Of a stretch of DNA of 64,000 nt, positions 51,664 through 61,072 are shown piece after piece (the first letter of the stretch is position 1; each line of letters opens with the position of its first letter). The stretch covers positions 6,471 to 70,470 of the forward strand of contig JAEZKK010000014.1 in the NCBI GenBank assembly GCA_023415495.1. Reading direction: 5' to 3'. The position numbers were made by a program, and so were the translations under genes. The notes below the pieces were generated by a model that had not been told where the DNA came from, ran no database searches, and saw only the letters and a program-made list of their open reading frames with translations. The stretch is from Bacteroidota bacterium (GTDB lineage Bacteria > Bacteroidota > Bacteroidia > Bacteroidales > P3).

Positions 51664-54171
51664 GTGGCGAAAAGGCAAACAAAGGACGATAATAGTTATA
51701 AAAAAGATATCAAATCTAAGTCTTCTTCTGATGAGAGTTTCTTTAAATTACTCTCTAATGCAGTTAGAAGTGAGGCATTCCTCAGAATATCGGGGCTATT
51801 CCTTATTTTAGTATCATTATTCCTACTATTCTCCTTTGTTTCCTTCTTTATAACATGGTTCAAAGACTATAATATTATCTCAAACGCTACACCCATCGAG
51901 ATAATAAAAGGAGATAAGAATATCCAGAATTGGGGTGGCAGCCTTGGAGCTTACCTTGCCTACGTCCTTATCTCGAAAACCTTCGGCATATCCTCGTTTG
52001 GATACCTATATATATTAGTAATATTGGGGCTAAGGTTATTTTCATTGGAATTTAAGTTCAGAAAACATCTTATAACAGTAATTCTTGCCATGTTATGGCT
52101 TAGTTCCCTTACGGGATATCTTGTTTATAACCTCAATATAGAGAGGTTTGAGATGTACTCAGGGGCAGTTGGAATGGCTCTAAACTCTTGGTTAGATGGT
52201 GTGATAGGAAGAATTGGGGCAGGCTTACTTCTTTTCTTTGCAACCATTATCCTTCCTATGATTCTCTTTGGTGTAAGATATTCCTTTCTTAGGAAGATTC
52301 GTATGCCTAAGAGGAAGATTAAGGAGGATAAACCTTTGAAAGAGAATATTGAAACCAAGATTGATGAAAACTTAAATCAGGTTAATCCTCCAATAGATGT
52401 TAAAGAAATTTCCCCAAAACCAAATAATCAAACTCTGACACCAGAAGAAGAGGAAGCATTACTTGGATTTGAGATTAAGAGAAAGGATATCAACTCGGTA
52501 AATGAAAGTTTTAAACCAATCGAAACCAAGATTGAGAAACCTAAGAAGGAGGAAAAGGATATTGAATTTGAGGTTGAGATTAAGCCAAATCCGCTTTCAG
52601 AGGAGGTTCAAGAGGATAACCTGATAGTGGAAGAAAGAGCTGTTAAACGAAACGGCATTGATACCCTCTATGATCCGAGGGCAGATTTGCCCGACTATAA
52701 GTTTCCGCCTATTGACTTTTTGATTAATTACGAGGAAAGGAACCTTGAGGTAAAACAAGAGGAGCTTTTAGCTAATAAGAACCGAATTGTTGAGACACTT
52801 AAAAACTACAATATAGACATCTCAAAGATAGTTGCAACGCCAGGACCTACCGTTACATTGTATGAGATTGTTCCTGCCCCGGGGATAAGAATAAGTAAGA
52901 TTAAGAACTTAGAAGATGATATCGCCCTAAGTCTTTCTGCCCTTGGAATAAGAATAATAGCCCCTATCCCAGGACGAGGAACCATTGGTATTGAAGTGCC
53001 GAATCAAAACCCTCAAATCGTCTCTATGAAGGGGATGTTAAGCTCTTCTGAGTTCCGCAACTCTAAGTTTGACTTGCCAATAGCTATTGGCAGGACAATA
53101 TCTAATACTCCCTTTGTGGCAGATCTTGCTAAGATGCCCCACCTTCTTATGGCTGGCGCCACTGGACAGGGGAAAAGTGTTGGTTTAAACGCAATTATAT
53201 CATCACTCTTATACCGTAAACATCCTGCAGAACTTAAATTCGTAATGGTAGACCCTAAGAAGGTTGAGCTAAGTCTTTATACCAAGATAGAGAGACACTT
53301 TTTGGCCAAGCTGCCAGACGCTGAGGATGCCATAATAACTGATGTTAGAAAGGTGGTACGAACTTTAAACTCCCTTTGTATTGAGATGGACCAACGCTAT
53401 GACTTACTTAAGGAGGCACAGGTTAAGAATATAAAGGAGTACAATTCTAAATTCATCTCAAGGAAACTTAATCCTGAGAAAGGTCATCGTTACCTTCCTT
53501 ATATTGTATTGGTGATTGATGAGTTCGCAGACCTAATTATGACGGCTGGAAAGGAAATAGAAATGCCCATAGCTCGCCTTGCCCAGCTTGCAAGAGCTAT
53601 TGGTATCCACCTGATTATAGCTACCCAGAGACCATCTGTTAATATTATCACTGGTATTATCAAGGCTAATTTCCCTGCAAGGGTGGCTTTCCGCGTTACC
53701 TCGAAGATTGACTCTAGAACAATCCTCGATATGGGAGGAGCAGACCAACTTATAGGGCGTGGAGACTTACTTCTGTCCACAGGAAACGACCTTATACGAC
53801 TCCAATGTGCTCTTATCGACACCGAGGAAATTGAGAAAGTGGCCGATTATATTGGGTCTCAGAGGGCATATTCCGAGACTTTCTTGCTACCGGAATACCT
53901 TGATGAGAACTCAGAACCTAATAAGGAGATAGACCCTCGCCAGATTGACGAGAAGTTCGAAGAAGCTGCCAGGATAATAGTAGCTCTCCAGCACGGGAGT
54001 ACTTCTGTTATCCAAAGGAAACTTAGTTTGGGCTACAACAGAGCAGGAAGGATTATCGACCAATTAGAAGCTGCGGGCATAGTCGGACCTTTCGAGGGCT
54101 CAAAAGCAAGAGAGGTGAAAGTTAAAACGGAGGCTGAGCTCGAGGAAATACTCAGAGAATTTCATAAATAA
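51664..54171 (+). CDS. ftsK: DNA translocase FtsK
   Basis: 835 residues from a GTG start (51664), which gives MAKRQTKDD; no ATG is near. Four membrane segments (about 33-56, 83-103, 117-140, 176-200), an acidic linker rich in K/E (about 220-330), then the motor with Walker A GATGQGKSVGLN at about 496-507 and Walker B YIVLVIDEFADLIM. The winged-helix gamma domain is at the end (AARIIVALQHGSTSVIQRKLSLGYNRAGRI). FtsK pumps and dimer-resolves the chromosome terminus at division. 12 bases before the LolA-like gene. Confidence 0.96.
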   Translation: MAKRQTKDDNSYKKDIKSKSSSDESFFKLLSNAVRSEAFLRISGLFLILVSLFLLFSFVSFFITWFKDYNIISNATPIEIIKGDKNIQNWGGSLGAYLAYVLISKTFGISSFGYLYILVILGLRLFSLEFKFRKHLITVILAMLWLSSLTGYLVYNLNIERFEMYSGAVGMALNSWLDGVIGRIGAGLLLFFATIILPMILFGVRYSFLRKIRMPKRKIKEDKPLKENIETKIDENLNQVNPPIDVKEISPKPNNQTLTPEEEEALLGFEIKRKDINSVNESFKPIETKIEKPKKEEKDIEFEVEIKPNPLSEEVQEDNLIVEERAVKRNGIDTLYDPRADLPDYKFPPIDFLINYEERNLEVKQEELLANKNRIVETLKNYNIDISKIVATPGPTVTLYEIVPAPGIRISKIKNLEDDIALSLSALGIRIIAPIPGRGTIGIEVPNQNPQIVSMKGMLSSSEFRNSKFDLPIAIGRTISNTPFVADLAKMPHLLMAGATGQGKSVGLNAIISSLLYRKHPAELKFVMVDPKKVELSLYTKIERHFLAKLPDAEDAIITDVRKVVRTLNSLCIEMDQRYDLLKEAQVKNIKEYNSKFISRKLNPEKGHRYLPYIVLVIDEFADLIMTAGKEIEMPIARLAQLARAIGIHLIIATQRPSVNIITGIIKANFPARVAFRVTSKIDSRTILDMGGADQLIGRGDLLLSTGNDLIRLQCALIDTEEIEKVADYIGSQRAYSETFLLPEYLDENSEPNKEIDPRQIDEKFEEAARIIVALQHGSTSVIQRKLSLGYNRAGRIIDQLEAAGIVGPFEGSKAREVKVKTEAELEEILREFHK

Positions 54172-54183
54172 AAGTTTTATATC

Positions 54184-54828
54184 ATGCGAAATCTAATTTC
54201 AATGCTGTGTATCATAGTTTTGATACCCCTAAATCTTATTTCACAAACCACAATACGAAATGGCGTGGTGGAGGATAGAAGAGCTGGTGAGATAATCTCA
54301 ACTCTTAACACAACCCTAAGTAACGAATACCCAATATCTTTGGACTACTTGGTTACCTCAAACAAGGATTCATTCACAATGAAAGGAAGTCTTACCATCA
54401 ATAAAGAGAAGTATTACGGCACCTATGATAAGGATGAGATTTACTCCAACGGCGTTTCAGTGTGGATATACCAAAGAGAGGTCAATGAGGTTACTATTAA
54501 CAATGCTTCAGAAGTTGAAAACGAGGTGCTTAATATCTCGAAATTCCTCGCTGATGCCAAGATTAAGTTCCGTCCAAAGTTAATAAGAGAGGAGGCGGGA
54601 AACCATATTATCGACCTGATTCCAAGAACAAAAAGCCAGTTTTCCAAGATTCGCATCTACGCAAGTAAGTCCACAAACCGCCTAACCAAGATTGAGGTCA
54701 GCTATCATAAGGGTGATAAGTTTATATATAAGATTTCCAACTACAAACCTAAGGTTCAGGTTAAGGATTCCGACTTTTCATTTAATCCAAACAAGTTTCC
54801 AGGAGTAATAATAGTAGATTTGAGGTAA
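54184..54828 (+). CDS. LolA-like outer-membrane lipoprotein carrier protein
   Basis: 214 residues with a signal peptide (about 1-21, LNLISQ). The body has the LolA/LolB beta-sandwich pattern: LDYLVTSNKDSFTMKGSLTI, YYGTYDKDEIYSNGVSVWIY and NHIIDLIPRTKSQFSKIRIYAS. Divergence is high, but the ftsK-lolA order is conserved in bacteria and supports the call. It would escort lipoproteins across the periplasm. Confidence 0.85.
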   Translation: MRNLISMLCIIVLIPLNLISQTTIRNGVVEDRRAGEIISTLNTTLSNEYPISLDYLVTSNKDSFTMKGSLTINKEKYYGTYDKDEIYSNGVSVWIYQREVNEVTINNASEVENEVLNISKFLADAKIKFRPKLIREEAGNHIIDLIPRTKSQFSKIRIYASKSTNRLTKIEVSYHKGDKFIYKISNYKPKVQVKDSDFSFNPNKFPGVIIVDLR

Positions 54829-54882
54829 ATATTTCTTCAAAAATTTGGTACTTAAATTAGGATAAAATATTGAAGAAATATT
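54828..54882. repeat. Inverted repeat between convergent genes (array J)
   Basis: AATATTTCTTCAA (54828) and TTGAAGAAATATT (54870) are perfect 13-bp inverted copies, 42 bp (2 x 21) apart; a weak palindrome CTTAAATTAG lies midway (centre 54855). It sits in the 58-base gap between lolA-like and tyrS and could also terminate both strands. Confidence 0.55.
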
Positions 54883-54886
54883 ATTC

Positions 54887-56167
54887 TTATTGGCAGATTA
54901 TAATATAATAATTCTTCTTTCCCTTTTGAACTAATATGTATTTATCGTTTAATAAATCCTTATTCTCAATAATATAGTCCTCAGATACCTTCTCCTTATT
55001 TATACTTAGAGCATTTTCTTTTAATGTTCTTCTTACCTCACCTTTTGATGGGAAAACGACTGCAATATCGGTTAGTAATTCAACAATATTTACTCCATTT
55101 TCAATACTTGCCATAGGGCAATTAAAGCTTGGAACTCCTTCAAATATTGATAAAAAAGTTCTTTCATCTATATTTTTCAAACTTTCTGTAGTTGATTTGC
55201 CAAAGAGAATTGAAGATGCCTCAAGAGCTGAATTATATTCCTTCTCTCCATGAACTCTTATGGTTAAATCCTTTGCAAGAGTCTTTTGAATAAGTCTTTG
55301 ATGTGGTTCTAAATCATGCTCTATTATCAACTTATCAATTTCTCCTTTTGAGAAAAGAGTAAATATCTTAATAAATTTCTTTGCATCATCGTCAGAAACA
55401 TTTAACCAGAATTGATAGAAAGAATATGGGGAGGTTTTCTCTGAATCCAACCAGATATTTCCTTGTTCTGTCTTGCCGAATTTTCCTCCATCAGCCTTGG
55501 TAATTAAAGGGCAAGTCAATGCAAATGCTTCTCCCTTAGACATTCTTCTAATAAGCTCTGTTCCTGTTGTAATATTCCCCCATTGGTCAGAGCCTCCCAT
55601 TTGTAATCTGCAATTATAATTATCAAATAGGTATTTAAAATCATACCCTTGTAATAATTGGTAAGAAAACTCTGTAAAGCTAATTCCTGTTTCCAATCTC
55701 TTCTTAACGCTATCCTTACTCATCATATAGTTTACAGTGATATGCTTACCAATATCTCTGATAAAGTCAAGGAAGGACCAATCCTTTGTCCAATTATAAT
55801 TATTTAAAATCTCAGCACCAATTTCTGAAGAAGAATCAAAGTCTAAGAATTTTGACAATTGTTCTTTTATCTTTGTTTGATTATGACTTATCTCTTCAAT
55901 TGAAAGAAGTTTTCTCTCCTGAGTTTTAAATGAAGGGTCGCCAATCATTGCTGTTGCACCACCTAAAACGACCAAGGGTTTATGTCCACATCTTTGAAAA
56001 TGTGTAAGCATCATTACGCTTACTAAATGTCCAATATGCAATGAATCAGCAGTTGGGTCTATTCCCACATAAGCTGTTGTTATTTCTTTTTTTAGTTGTT
56101 CTTCTGCCCCAGGCATTATATCGTGAATCATTCCTCTCCACGAAAGTTCTTCGACAAAGTTATTCAT
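54887..56167 (-). CDS. tyrS: Tyrosine--tRNA ligase
   Basis: 426 residues, bacterial TyrRS. HIGH at 44-47 in DSLHIGHLVS, the tyrosine-site LLQGYDFKYL and GSDQWGN, KMSKS as KFGKTEQGN, and an S4-like RNA-binding tail (about 355-426). It charges tRNA-Tyr. Its start overlaps the stop of the upstream glycosyltransferase gene by one base (TAATG), so the two are translated together. Confidence 0.97.
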   Translation of the reverse strand: MNNFVEELSWRGMIHDIMPGAEEQLKKEITTAYVGIDPTADSLHIGHLVSVMMLTHFQRCGHKPLVVLGGATAMIGDPSFKTQERKLLSIEEISHNQTKIKEQLSKFLDFDSSSEIGAEILNNYNWTKDWSFLDFIRDIGKHITVNYMMSKDSVKKRLETGISFTEFSYQLLQGYDFKYLFDNYNCRLQMGGSDQWGNITTGTELIRRMSKGEAFALTCPLITKADGGKFGKTEQGNIWLDSEKTSPYSFYQFWLNVSDDDAKKFIKIFTLFSKGEIDKLIIEHDLEPHQRLIQKTLAKDLTIRVHGEKEYNSALEASSILFGKSTTESLKNIDERTFLSIFEGVPSFNCPMASIENGVNIVELLTDIAVVFPSKGEVRRTLKENALSINKEKVSEDYIIENKDLLNDKYILVQKGKKNYYIIICQ

Positions 56168-57039
56168 TATCTAATTATTTTGTAGTTCTTATATTCTCCT
56201 ATTCTCCAACCCGTCAATAGTTCAATTCCATGTAAAAATCTTGATTTAAAACTAAGTTTCTTTTTAGAAGGGTCAAAATCAAAACTCCAATTCTTATTCA
56301 TTAACCTATTATTCATAACAAGGGGATGAGTCCCGTCGAAATGTCTTAATGAATCTATTTTAGAATAATCAAATTCCTCATCATCACCAATTTTCTTCTC
56401 AACCCAAGAATCATCATGCCAAAGTTTATTAAAGCTTTTTTGTTTATCTTGTTGTGATTTTGGAGATTTAACCCATCCATAATGGTAGATACGAGCTTTT
56501 AATTGAATCACCCTTAGTTTTCTTCCATCAATTCTAAAACCTTGGGCATCTTTATATGAAGAGATATTAGACCAAGGTCTTATAATTCTAATTTCTTTTC
56601 TATACCAACGTCTTGAATCTCCAACAAAATCATAGGAGCCATAAAAATGAGTATAATTGAAAAGAAAACCCTCTACTTTCTTATTATCCTTATACTTAGC
56701 CATAGCTTGAGTAATCTCATAAAGACAATCCTCATGCAAAACCTCATCACCCTGAATGTAGAAAGCCCAATCCACATCCTTAGAGATTTCTTTAAATGCC
56801 TTATCTGTTTCCATTGCTAAAACCCTCCCTCCCTCTCTTAGGCTATCATCCCATTTTGTCTTAATAATCCTAATCTTCTCGCTATTGATTGAGCGTATTA
56901 ACTCTTCTGTTTCATCCTCACTCTCTCCTAATGCAATAATAAACTCATCACAAATTGGGAGGACTGAATTAATTGCCTCAACTATTGGATAATCAAATTT
57001 GACTGCATTTCTAATAAATGAAAAACCTGCTACTTTCAT
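56167..57039 (-). CDS. Glycosyltransferase family 2 protein
   Basis: 290 residues, GT-A fold. FSFIRNAVKFDYPIVEAINSVLP at the N-terminus and the DxD-like QGDEVLHED (about 96-104) are typical of the KdtX/WaaE-like GT2 group; YHYGWVKSPKSQQDKQ fits its acceptor side. It may add a sugar to the lipopolysaccharide core. No membrane segment. Likely co-transcribed with tyrS; it follows the tRNA-Asn terminator. Confidence 0.88.
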   Translation of the reverse strand: MKVAGFSFIRNAVKFDYPIVEAINSVLPICDEFIIALGESEDETEELIRSINSEKIRIIKTKWDDSLREGGRVLAMETDKAFKEISKDVDWAFYIQGDEVLHEDCLYEITQAMAKYKDNKKVEGFLFNYTHFYGSYDFVGDSRRWYRKEIRIIRPWSNISSYKDAQGFRIDGRKLRVIQLKARIYHYGWVKSPKSQQDKQKSFNKLWHDDSWVEKKIGDDEEFDYSKIDSLRHFDGTHPLVMNNRLMNKNWSFDFDPSKKKLSFKSRFLHGIELLTGWRIGEYKNYKIIR

Positions 57040-57084
57040 AATTGCAAAGTTAGGAATAATTGATAAAAGAAAACTATATGATAC

Positions 57085-57114
57085 AAAAAAAGGAGGATAT
57101 TTTGTCCTCCTTTT
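57085..57114 (-). terminator. Terminator of tRNA-Asn
   Basis: Stem AAAAGGAGGA / TCCTCCTTTT with a 7-base loop and, on the minus strand, a T-run after it. It lies eight bases past the tRNA end. Confidence 0.85.
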
Positions 57115-57121
57115 GCTTTTG

Positions 57122-57195
57122 CTCCCCCTCTAGGACTTGAACCTAGGACCCCATGATTAACAGTCATGTGCTCTAACCAACTGAGCTAAGGAGGA
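57122..57195 (-). tRNA. tRNA-Asn (GTT)
   Basis: 74 bases. Acceptor TCCTCCT/AGGGGGA (one T-G pair), discriminator G, D-arm AGCTCAGTTGGTTAGAGC, anticodon loop with GTT in CATGACTGTTAATCATG, T-arm CTAGGTTCAAGTCCTAG. CCA is not encoded. Confidence 0.97.
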
Positions 57196-57200
57196 ATACT

Positions 57201-57254
57201 TTTGTGTGTCTCAAAAAGCAGTGCAAAGATACTACCATTTTTGAAACACACAAA
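57201..57254 (-). promoter_or_regulatory. tRNA-Asn promoter inside a 17-bp inverted repeat
   Basis: Minus strand: TTTG (57254-57251), 19 bases, TATCTTTG (57231-57224), about 29 bases before the tRNA. The promoter is bracketed by TTTGTGTGTCTCAAAAA (57201-57217) and its near-inverse TTTTTGAAACACACAAA (57238-57254), one mismatch in 17. The rest of the gap, 57255-57536, is AT-rich and shows only a -7 box for the next gene. Confidence 0.7.
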
Positions 57255-57487
57255 TTTTTATTGTATTTTTTTCAAAGAAAAATATCATTATTCTGGTTTT
57301 CAATGTGATTAATTTTGATATTTTTTATTGCGAAATAGCTTATTTTCCTATTATAATTACCTTTTCAATATAAAATCTGTTATAGTTTGGTGTTTTATAC
57401 AAGGAAAAGCAGTTATTATATGCAATGGTTATTACTCTATTTAGTAATAAATTTATCTCTAATGGGAAGAAAATAATAATTTTATTG

Positions 57488-57495
57488 TATATTTG
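57488..57495 (+). promoter_or_regulatory. Promoter -7 box of the Fn3/T9SS gene
   Basis: TATATTTG followed by C, 41 bases before the ATG at 57537. Confidence 0.5.
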
Positions 57496-57536
57496 CATCT
57501 TAGTAATCTGAAAATAATTTGAGTATCTATATTAAT

Positions 57537-59081
57537 ATGAAAAAGATAATTTTATTTATAGTAGTATTCTTAGGAATCTATCTATCACCCAAAATAAACG
57601 CACAGCCAGTAATTTCAATGGCGGGAGTTAATAATGTTCAATATGACAGAGCAACTTTTTCTGCTGTATTAACAGATAAAGATGGCTGGACTATTAATGG
57701 ATACGGGTTCGTATACGATACTGTTTCTCCTCCAGCAAGACAAACTGGTGCAAAGATTAAACAGATAGCTGCAAATTCACCTGTTGTTAATGTTCAATTC
57801 AATTCAACACCAACATTACCTGCTGAACTTATGACCTCTGGAAAAACTTATTATATTAGAGCATATGTTAAGCGTTCAAGCCCAAGTCCTGACACTGCAT
57901 ATTCAGATATCCTACCAACTTATATTCCTTTTCCATCCTTCCCTATTCTTGACTCTAAACCTGCAACAAATATTGGATTATCATCAGCTGTTATGAATGG
58001 GAGTATTACTGCAATAAATGACGCACCATCAATACTAAGCAAGGGATTTGTATATGATTCCTTACCTAATCCTACTCTAAAGTCTGGTAAAACCATATTT
58101 AAAGTTGGGAATATAACAAGTTATCCTTACGATATGAACCATTCTTTGACCTTCCTTTCAGAGGGTCAAGATTTCTTCTATAGAACTTTTTGTATAGTAA
58201 AGTTTAATAATAGAAGTCAAAACGATACTATTTATTCAGATACAGTAAAATTTACAACAAATCACACATGTGATATAATACCATTTAATATAGTTGTTGA
58301 TGAGATTGATATTACGTCAGTTAGAGTTAAATGGTCAAAGGGATTTAATCAATCACAATGGGAAATAGATTATGGTTTGGTTGGTCATGCTGTTGGCACC
58401 GGAACAAGTGTTACAAGTTCTAATGATTCTATAACAATAAATGGGCTTCAAGGCGGGAAGGCTTATACTCTATATATAAGAGCAAAATGTCCTGATAGAT
58501 TCAGCGATTGGTCAGAACAAATACCTTTTACAACCCTACCTCCATTATGCCCACCATCATCAAATATAAGCACAGTTGACGTATTTCATTCTTCAGCAAT
58601 TCTTACATGGACCCCTGGCAGTATGCTACAAGACACTTGGGAAGTACAATTTACATTAAGAAATTCAGCATATCCAAGTAATACTACTATAGTAAAAGAC
58701 AAACCCCCTCGCTTTTATCCAGTTGGATTACAACCTGTAACTGGATATAAAATGAGAGTAAGAGCAGTTTGTGGTGAAGGTACATTGAGTGAATGGACGG
58801 ATGATTATTATTTTAATACTAAACCTGCAAGTATTGATGATATTGATAGTAATAGTATTGATTTCGATATTTTCCCAAATCCAAGTAAGGATATTGTAAA
58901 CTTTAAATCTAATGATAATAATATCAATTTAATTGAGATTTGGAATTCTCTTGGGGAGATTATTTACTCAAATAATAAGATTCCTGAATCCTACTCTTTT
59001 ACAAATCATGGAAAAGGAATGTACCTTATTAGAATCCATTCTAATAATAAGATTAAGACTAAAAAAGTAATTATTCAATAA
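57537..59081 (+). CDS. Fibronectin type III and T9SS sorting domain protein
   Basis: 514 residues from the ATG at 57537; an in-frame TTG six codons earlier is not needed. Signal peptide to about residue 22 (SPKINAQ). Two N-terminal repeats of the type DRATFSAVLTDKDG / LSSAVMNGSITAIN with a following GYGFVYD or SKGFVYD, then two clear Fn3 domains (about 245-335 and 340-430, each ending in a DWSEQIPF or SEWTDDYYF strand). The C-terminus is a type A sorting domain (DIFPNPSKDIVNF, IEIWNSLGEIIY, GKGMYLIRIH). It is surface-exposed by T9SS. ExbB starts 20 bases on. Confidence 0.9.
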   Translation: MKKIILFIVVFLGIYLSPKINAQPVISMAGVNNVQYDRATFSAVLTDKDGWTINGYGFVYDTVSPPARQTGAKIKQIAANSPVVNVQFNSTPTLPAELMTSGKTYYIRAYVKRSSPSPDTAYSDILPTYIPFPSFPILDSKPATNIGLSSAVMNGSITAINDAPSILSKGFVYDSLPNPTLKSGKTIFKVGNITSYPYDMNHSLTFLSEGQDFFYRTFCIVKFNNRSQNDTIYSDTVKFTTNHTCDIIPFNIVVDEIDITSVRVKWSKGFNQSQWEIDYGLVGHAVGTGTSVTSSNDSITINGLQGGKAYTLYIRAKCPDRFSDWSEQIPFTTLPPLCPPSSNISTVDVFHSSAILTWTPGSMLQDTWEVQFTLRNSAYPSNTTIVKDKPPRFYPVGLQPVTGYKMRVRAVCGEGTLSEWTDDYYFNTKPASIDDIDSNSIDFDIFPNPSKDIVNFKSNDNNINLIEIWNSLGEIIYSNNKIPESYSFTNHGKGMYLIRIHSNNKIKTKKVIIQ

Positions 59082-59101
59082 ACTAAACAAATAAAAATTA
59101 T

Positions 59102-59803
59102 ATGTTATCAAGTATCCTCTTACAAATTCAAGAAGCCTCAGGAGCTGCTATTGAGACCACTGGAGAGATTATTCAAACTGAAAAAACCTTAAATATAATT
59201 GAACTTGCTATCAAGGGAGGTTGGATTATGATTATTTTAGGAATCCTTTCGATAGTCGCTGTTTATATCTTTGTAGAAAGATACATTGCACTTAATAAGG
59301 CTGGTAAGGAAGATAAAAACTTTATGAATAACCTAAAAATGCAAATTCACCAAGGCAATTTGCAGGGAGCTAAACAGATTTGTGCTAATAACAAAACCCC
59401 AATTGGGTCAATGATTGACAAAGGATTATCTCGTTTGGGAAGACCACTAAACGATATTAATCAAGCTGTAGAAAACGTTGGTAAACTTGAAATTGCAAGA
59501 CTTGAGAATGGAGCTTCAATATTAGGAACCATAGCTAATTTAGCCCCATCTATTGGGTTCCTTGGCACAGTAACAGGTATGGTTAGAGCTTTCTTCGATA
59601 TGGCTATGGCGGGAAATAATATAGATATTCAAGTTCTCTCTGGTGGTATTTACGAAGCAATGGTAACAACCGTTGGAGGGTTAATTGTTGGACTTCTTGC
59701 AAGCTTTATGTATAGCGTGATTATTAGCAAGATTAATAAGATAGTGTTTTTATTGGAAGCAAGAACAATGGAATTTATGGATGTATTGCACGAACCTGCA
59801 TAA
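59102..59803 (+). CDS. MotA/TolQ/ExbB proton channel family protein
   Basis: 233 residues with three membrane segments (about 33-58, 147-170, 187-210), the ExbB topology. ANLAPSIGFLGTVTGMVRAFFDMA and TVGGLIVGLLASFMYSVI are the TolQ/ExbB channel motifs. With ExbD it turns proton flow into work on TonB. The long cytoplasmic loop (about 60-145) is typical. First of the exbB-exbD-tonB set. Confidence 0.95.
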   Translation: MLSSILLQIQEASGAAIETTGEIIQTEKTLNIIELAIKGGWIMIILGILSIVAVYIFVERYIALNKAGKEDKNFMNNLKMQIHQGNLQGAKQICANNKTPIGSMIDKGLSRLGRPLNDINQAVENVGKLEIARLENGASILGTIANLAPSIGFLGTVTGMVRAFFDMAMAGNNIDIQVLSGGIYEAMVTTVGGLIVGLLASFMYSVIISKINKIVFLLEARTMEFMDVLHEPA

Positions 59804-59819
59804 TTAATTAAAAAAGAAT

Positions 59820-60233
59820 ATGATTAAAGGTAGAAATAAAATAGATCCAAATTTCAACTCAGCTTCAATGAGCGATTTGGTATTCCTTTTGCTGATTTTC
59901 TTTATGATTACATCAACCCTGATAAGTCCTAATGCAATTAAATTACTATTGCCAAAGAGCAGTTCAGGTCAGACTATGGCAAAGCAAAATGTTGTGGTAG
60001 CTATTGACTCTAATAACAATTACTTTGTTGAAAACCAACCAACACCTCAAGACGAATTAGCCGCTACAATACTAAACTATATTCAAGGAGTTGAGGAAGG
60101 GACTATTAAACTTCATGCAGACAAAGAAGTTCCTGTTCAATATGTAGTAACAGTTATTGATGCAGTAAATAAGATAAATGCTCAAGAGAATAAGAAACAT
60201 AAGGTAATATTAGCCACTCAATCAAACAAGTAA
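59820..60233 (+). CDS. Biopolymer transporter ExbD/TolR family protein
   Basis: 137 residues: one membrane segment (about 20-40) with SMSDLVFLLLIFFMIT, where the aspartate D20 is the conserved proton-carrying residue of ExbD, then a periplasmic domain ending in LHADKEVPVQYVVTVIDAVNKIN. It forms the motor with ExbB. Its stop directly precedes the tonB start. Confidence 0.95.
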   Translation: MIKGRNKIDPNFNSASMSDLVFLLLIFFMITSTLISPNAIKLLLPKSSSGQTMAKQNVVVAIDSNNNYFVENQPTPQDELAATILNYIQGVEEGTIKLHADKEVPVQYVVTVIDAVNKINAQENKKHKVILATQSNK

Positions 60234-60989
60234 ATGGAATTAAAGGAAAAGGACACCAAGAACAGAGTTATAAGTTTAATATCTACAATAGTATTTCATA
60301 TTCTTGTAGTAGTTTTACTTATGGCTATAGGTTTAAAATATCCTGACCCTCCTCCTCCCGAGCTTGGAGTAGAAATGGATATGGGAAGCCTTACCGATTA
60401 TGGTAACGCATTTGCTGGAGAGCTTGGAGGTAGCGATGCTGCTAATCCTATTCATGAAGTACCCAACTCAGAAGATGATATTATAAGTCAAGATACAGAG
60501 GAAAGCCCAATTACTTCTAAAAAATCAGAGAAGAAAACTACAAAGGAAAATATCAAAACCGAAAAACCAAAAGAAACCCAGGAAGCAATTAATCCTAACG
60601 CCTTATTCCAAAAGGGGAAAGTCAAAAATACTGGCTCAGGTGAGGGAGAAGGCAAGGGAAGTGGAAGAGGAGATGGAGAAGATGGTGGCGGAGGAACAGG
60701 TAACGATAATACAGGCTCCGGAACAAGCTTTTCATTAGCCGGTAGAGGAGCAAAATCTCTAAGTTTACCAAGTTCAAGGACTAATGATGTTGGTTCTGTG
60801 GTAGTAACAATCACTGTTGATAGAGAAGGTAATGTAATTAGAGCGGTTGCAGGAGCAAGAGGGACTACAATAGATAATAAATCTCTTTGGAGACATTGCG
60901 AATATGCAGCATCTCAATCAAAATTCTCTGCAAATCCAAATGCAACATTTGAACAAAAAGGAACAATAACCTACAAGTTCCAAAGATAA
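60234..60989 (+). CDS. TonB family energy transducer
   Basis: 251 residues. One N-terminal membrane anchor (about 12-33), a proline-rich start (PDPPPPELG), a lysine/glutamate and then glycine-rich linker (about 85-160), and a C-terminal TonB-like domain (about 165-251) with VVVTITVDREGNVIRAVAG. TonB carries the ExbBD energy to outer-membrane receptors. The start codon follows the exbD stop with no gap. A strong hairpin follows. Confidence 0.92.
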   Translation: MELKEKDTKNRVISLISTIVFHILVVVLLMAIGLKYPDPPPPELGVEMDMGSLTDYGNAFAGELGGSDAANPIHEVPNSEDDIISQDTEESPITSKKSEKKTTKENIKTEKPKETQEAINPNALFQKGKVKNTGSGEGEGKGSGRGDGEDGGGGTGNDNTGSGTSFSLAGRGAKSLSLPSSRTNDVGSVVVTITVDREGNVIRAVAGARGTTIDNKSLWRHCEYAASQSKFSANPNATFEQKGTITYKFQR

Positions 60990-61072
60990 AAACAAAGTCA
61001 ATTCAATCCTTTGTCATCTTAAGTTTTCCTTTTAAGTATTCCACTTATAAAATCATCCATATACAAGTTAAA

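Noticed and set aside
60488..60814. Long proline-rich open frame on the minus strand
   Set aside because: It is the antisense reading of the glycine- and glutamate-rich linker of tonB.
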